DNA from: Neorhizobium sp. SOG26
GTDB lineage: Bacteria > Pseudomonadota > Alphaproteobacteria > Rhizobiales > Rhizobiaceae
Reading direction: 5' to 3'
DNA: 64,000 nt
NCBI RefSeq assembly: GCF_003491345.1
Contig: NZ_CP025513.1
Span: 1 to 64,000, forward strand
Below the pieces are notes generated by a model. The model was not told the origin of the DNA. It ran no database searches and saw only the letters and a list, made by a program, of their open reading frames with translations. The position numbers were made by a program, and so were the translations under genes. Positions 61,316 to 64,000 of the stretch are shown here, in pieces (the first letter of the stretch is position 1; each line of letters starts with the position of its first letter).

Positions 61316-62310
61316 GTGAGCCGTCACAACAGCCGGACGTCAGCTTCGTCATCGCTGCCTACAATGCGGAGGATACCCTCGCTCCCGCGATACAGAGCGC
61401 GCTGGAGCAGGTGTCCGTTTCCGTGGAAGTCGTTGTGGTCGATGACTGCTCCACGGATAGCACCTTAGAGATTGTTCGTTCGTTCGATGATCCACGGGTC
61501 AAGCCAATCCGCCAACCGGAAAACGGCGGGCCGGGCAAGGCGCGCAACACGGGAATTGCCTCGGCAACTGGTCGCTGGATCGCGGTTCTGGATTCAGACG
61601 ACACGGTTCTCCCGGAGCGGACCGCCGCAATGATTACACGTGCCGATGACATGGGTGCCGAAGTGGTCGTCGACAACCTCGAGATTGTACCGATGGACGG
61701 CTCGCCGACCTACCGGATGTTCGACGCTGGCGAACTGGCGAAGCGGAAGACCATTTCGCTTGCGGACTACATCGGCTCGAACGTGATCTTCAGCGAGACC
61801 TTCAACTTCGGCTACATGAAGCCGATGTTTTCGCGCGCGTTTCTTATCGAGCACGGCCTCGGCTACGGCGAAGACCTGCGCATCGGTGAGGACTACATCA
61901 TGATGGCATCGGCTCTGGCAAGCGGTGCTTTGTGCGCCATTGAACCGTCCGCCGGTTACGTCTACCATTTGCGGCAGGACTCCATCTCACGAGTCCTGAA
62001 CCTCGGCCATGTCGATGACATGCTGAGGACCGACCAAGCCTTCAACGCACGTTTCCCGCTGACGGGCAGCGCGCTTGCGGCACAGCTGCGCCGCACCCGC
62101 AGCCTCCTCGATGCCAGGGCCTTCCTGACGCTTGTTGATGCGATCAAGACACGCTCACCCGGCGCGGCCATCGGAACGGCAATCGCAAATCCTTCGGCGC
62201 TACGTCACCTGCGCATGCCGATTACCAAGCGGGTTCAACGCGTTTTTGCGCGCTGGTCGGTCAATCGCAACAAGCCGAAGCCCCCGAAGCGCATGCAGGA
62301 AGCGGGTTGA
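61312..62310 (+). CDS. exoO: ExoO, beta-1,6-glucosyltransferase
   Basis: 332 aa GT2 protein. SFVIAAYNAEDTLAPAIQSAL, VVVVDDCSTDSTLEIV, GPGKARNTGIASATGRWIAVLDSDD and GEDLRIGEDYIMMA are present. It adds the fifth sugar, the first side-chain glucose, by homology to S. meliloti ExoO. Paralogous to ExoU. In S. meliloti exoN follows here; in this window it does not. Confidence 0.92.
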   Translation: MSEPSQQPDVSFVIAAYNAEDTLAPAIQSALEQVSVSVEVVVVDDCSTDSTLEIVRSFDDPRVKPIRQPENGGPGKARNTGIASATGRWIAVLDSDDTVLPERTAAMITRADDMGAEVVVDNLEIVPMDGSPTYRMFDAGELAKRKTISLADYIGSNVIFSETFNFGYMKPMFSRAFLIEHGLGYGEDLRIGEDYIMMASALASGALCAIEPSAGYVYHLRQDSISRVLNLGHVDDMLRTDQAFNARFPLTGSALAAQLRRTRSLLDARAFLTLVDAIKTRSPGAAIGTAIANPSALRHLRMPITKRVQRVFARWSVNRNKPKPPKRMQEAG

Positions 62311-62427
62311 TCCGCCGCGGCGCCCGTTGTCGTGGCGGCCGCCAACAAGTTCATGGCGATCCGGCTGGAGAACTGCACCGGGCCGCAGAAACAAATGGCG
62401 CACCAGCGCCGAACCTGAGGTAGCCGC

Positions 62428-64000
62428 ATGGATCAGATGAACTTTCGATCGCGGTCGATGTTTCGAAACAGCGAGCCGAACAGCGACGGCTTCATTGACC
62501 TGGACAAACTCTGGTCTGCCGTCGTGCGTCGGCTGGGCATCATTATCGCCTGCGTGCTTGTCTCGATGGTGCTGGCGGCGATCTACCTGTTTGCCGCAAC
62601 ACCGACCTACACCGCCGCGACGCAGATACTCATCGACGACAACCTCTCGCGCTACGCGGAGGAGCAGGAAGAGATCAAGAGCGCGCAGCAGATCGACAAC
62701 CGCATGTCAAGCGCCGTCGAAATCCTGAAATCGAAGGCGCTCGCCCTGCGCGTGGTGGATGAGGCGCAGCTGGCGGACAATCCACTGGTCACCGATCCCC
62801 CGCGCTCGCCGGTCGATTTTCTCAAGAGCACGGTCAAGAGCGTCGTTTTCGCCCTGACGCCAGCATCTACGCCAGCATCTGAAGACGCCGTGCGGAATGG
62901 ACGACGGGAGAAGGCTGCGGCGGTGCTTCAGCAATCGCTGACCGTCAACAGGATCGGCCGCAGCTCGGTCATCGCGCTTGCCGTCGGCTCGCCGGATCCG
63001 GTTCTCTCCACCAAGATCGCCAAGACCTATGCCGATGCCTATATCGAGGAGCAGTTGAACGCCAACTTCGACGCGAGCGAGAAAGCGTCTGTCTGGCTGC
63101 AAGAGCGGCTCAACGACCTGAACAAGCGCTCGCAGGAAGCCTCACTTGCCGTCGAGAAATACAAGCGCGAGCATGGCCTCGTTTCTCCACGCGGCGAACT
63201 GCTTTCTTCCCAGCAACTGTCGGATCTCAACAGCCAGCTGATTGTGGCGCAGGCCGATGCCGCGACCGCCTCCGCACGCTACCATCAGTACAAGGCGATC
63301 ATCGACAAGGGTCCCGAGGCGGCGGTGAACAACGCCGTCGTGTCCACTCGCGAAACCGATAATTCCATCCTCCAGGACCTAAGGAAGCGCTACCTCACCG
63401 CCAACGAACGCGAGCAGGCGATCGTCCAGCAGTTCGGCGCCGATCACCCGCAGGCCGTTGCGCTTGCCTCCGAAAAGGGGGACCTGTCACAGCAGATCTA
63501 TCGAGAACTGGAGCAACTGACCGGCAGCTTCCGAAACGAGTTCGAGGTGGCGAGTTCACGCGAGAAGTCGCTGCGGGAGAGTATCGAAAAGGTTGCCGGC
63601 ACCAATTCCGAGGCCAATGTCTCGCTGGTGCAACTGGCCGAACTTGAACAAAAGGCGGCAGCGCTGAAGACGCTCTACCAGTCTTATCTCACCAGGTTCG
63701 AGCAGGCATCGCAGCAGCAGTCCTTCCCAATTGCCAAAGCGCGGGTGATCTCCGAAGCAGGCGTTCCGACCGCTCCGTCCAGCCCCAGAAAAACACTCAC
63801 CATGGCCCTATCCGTCGTGCTGGGGCTGATGGCGGGCGGCGTCTCCGCTGGTTTCCTCGAAATGCGCGAACGCTTCTTCCGCACCGGTGACGAGATCCAG
63901 GACAAGTTGGGGCTGCGGTTCCTTGGCTACCTTCCGCATATCACTGGCAAGAAACTCGGCGCAGAACCGCCTGCCGCCGAGGAGCCGAAGCCACTATCGG
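62428..64000 (+). CDS. exoP: ExoP, Wzz-type chain-length/BY-kinase protein, N-terminal part (cut by window edge)
   Basis: Open to the right edge (524 codons visible; S. meliloti ExoP is 786 aa by recall). First membrane helix about 37-57 (the VRRLGIIIACVLVSM segment), periplasmic Wzz domain with long coiled coils to about 440, a Pro-rich PSSPRK stretch and the second helix (about 453-470), then the cytoplasmic linker. The tyrosine-kinase Walker motifs would lie beyond the window. AGGT precedes the ATG. Controls polymerization and export of succinoglycan with ExoQ and ExoF. Confidence 0.93.
   Translation, partial: MDQMNFRSRSMFRNSEPNSDGFIDLDKLWSAVVRRLGIIIACVLVSMVLAAIYLFAATPTYTAATQILIDDNLSRYAEEQEEIKSAQQIDNRMSSAVEILKSKALALRVVDEAQLADNPLVTDPPRSPVDFLKSTVKSVVFALTPASTPASEDAVRNGRREKAAAVLQQSLTVNRIGRSSVIALAVGSPDPVLSTKIAKTYADAYIEEQLNANFDASEKASVWLQERLNDLNKRSQEASLAVEKYKREHGLVSPRGELLSSQQLSDLNSQLIVAQADAATASARYHQYKAIIDKGPEAAVNNAVVSTRETDNSILQDLRKRYLTANEREQAIVQQFGADHPQAVALASEKGDLSQQIYRELEQLTGSFRNEFEVASSREKSLRESIEKVAGTNSEANVSLVQLAELEQKAAALKTLYQSYLTRFEQASQQQSFPIAKARVISEAGVPTAPSSPRKTLTMALSVVLGLMAGGVSAGFLEMRERFFRTGDEIQDKLGLRFLGYLPHITGKKLGAEPPAAEEPKPLS

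Noticed and set aside
62311-62427. Possible remnant of exoN or a small gene between exoO and exoP
   Set aside because: Only a 21-codon frame without a ribosome site, and nothing that resembles a nucleotidyltransferase.
1-64000. Mobile elements, tRNA-associated integration sites, CRISPR arrays, riboswitches
   Set aside because: No transposase or integrase reading frame, no regularly spaced repeats and no tRNA cloverleaf were seen. Base composition looks even between modules. Riboswitch calls would need a covariance-model search.

Overview
The window is high-GC bacterial DNA with tightly packed, overlapping genes. Its right third is a succinoglycan (exo) gene cluster arranged almost exactly as in Sinorhizobium meliloti. 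With the DUF930 protein, the ribitol ABC operon and the gene style, this points to Rhizobiaceae (Ensifer/Rhizobium/Agrobacterium/Shinella group). Genus and replicon cannot be decided from the sequence. No rRNA, tRNA, CRISPR array, insertion sequence or phage gene was seen.

Region 1 (1-14039, all minus strand) reads as one long catabolic operon. In transcription order it encodes an isochorismatase-fold amidohydrolase, two PuuE-like polysaccharide-deacetylase-fold hydrolases, a LeuC/LeuD-type hydro-lyase, a complete LIV-type ABC transporter (binding protein, two permeases, two ATPases), an isocitrate-lyase-family C-C lyase with the KRCGH motif, a fumarate-reductase-like flavoprotein, two tandem Asp/Glu-racemase-fold proteins and a MmgE/PrpD protein cut by the window edge. 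The enzyme set fits uptake and hydrolysis of a cyclic imide or similar N-heterocycle to a branched C4-C6 dicarboxylate, then hydration and cleavage. No described operon I know has this content. A divergent carboxymuconolactone-decarboxylase-like gene (14254-14790) may belong to it.

Region 2 (14804-18642) is an EmrA/EmrB efflux pair with two MarR regulators. Region 3 (18741-26143) is a chemosensory operon: response regulator-HD-GYP, STAS protein, CheY, CheA, CheW, chemoreceptor, CheW, CheR. It has no CheB or CheD.

Region 4 (26386-35682, plus strand) is a sugar-alcohol operon: LacI regulator, ABC transporter, flavoprotein, ribitol 2-dehydrogenase and a pentulose kinase. A 55-bp perfect palindrome runs into the regulator's start codon. 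A 54-aa two-helix membrane protein follows on the other strand.

Region 5 (36015-45849) holds an operon of a Na+/solute symporter, its DUF4212 partner, a cNMP-CBS-DUF294 protein, a hypothetical membrane protein and a membrane sensor fused to a DnaQ-type exonuclease. BASS and AGCS transporters and a DUF930 protein follow.

Region 6 (45993-64000) is exoZ-Q-F-Y, exoX-U, exoV-W, exoT, exoH-K-L-A-M-O and the start of exoP. Compared with S. meliloti, exoI and exoN are absent from their usual places. Small regulatory features (palindromes, terminators, a possible leader peptide) sit between the exo transcription units.
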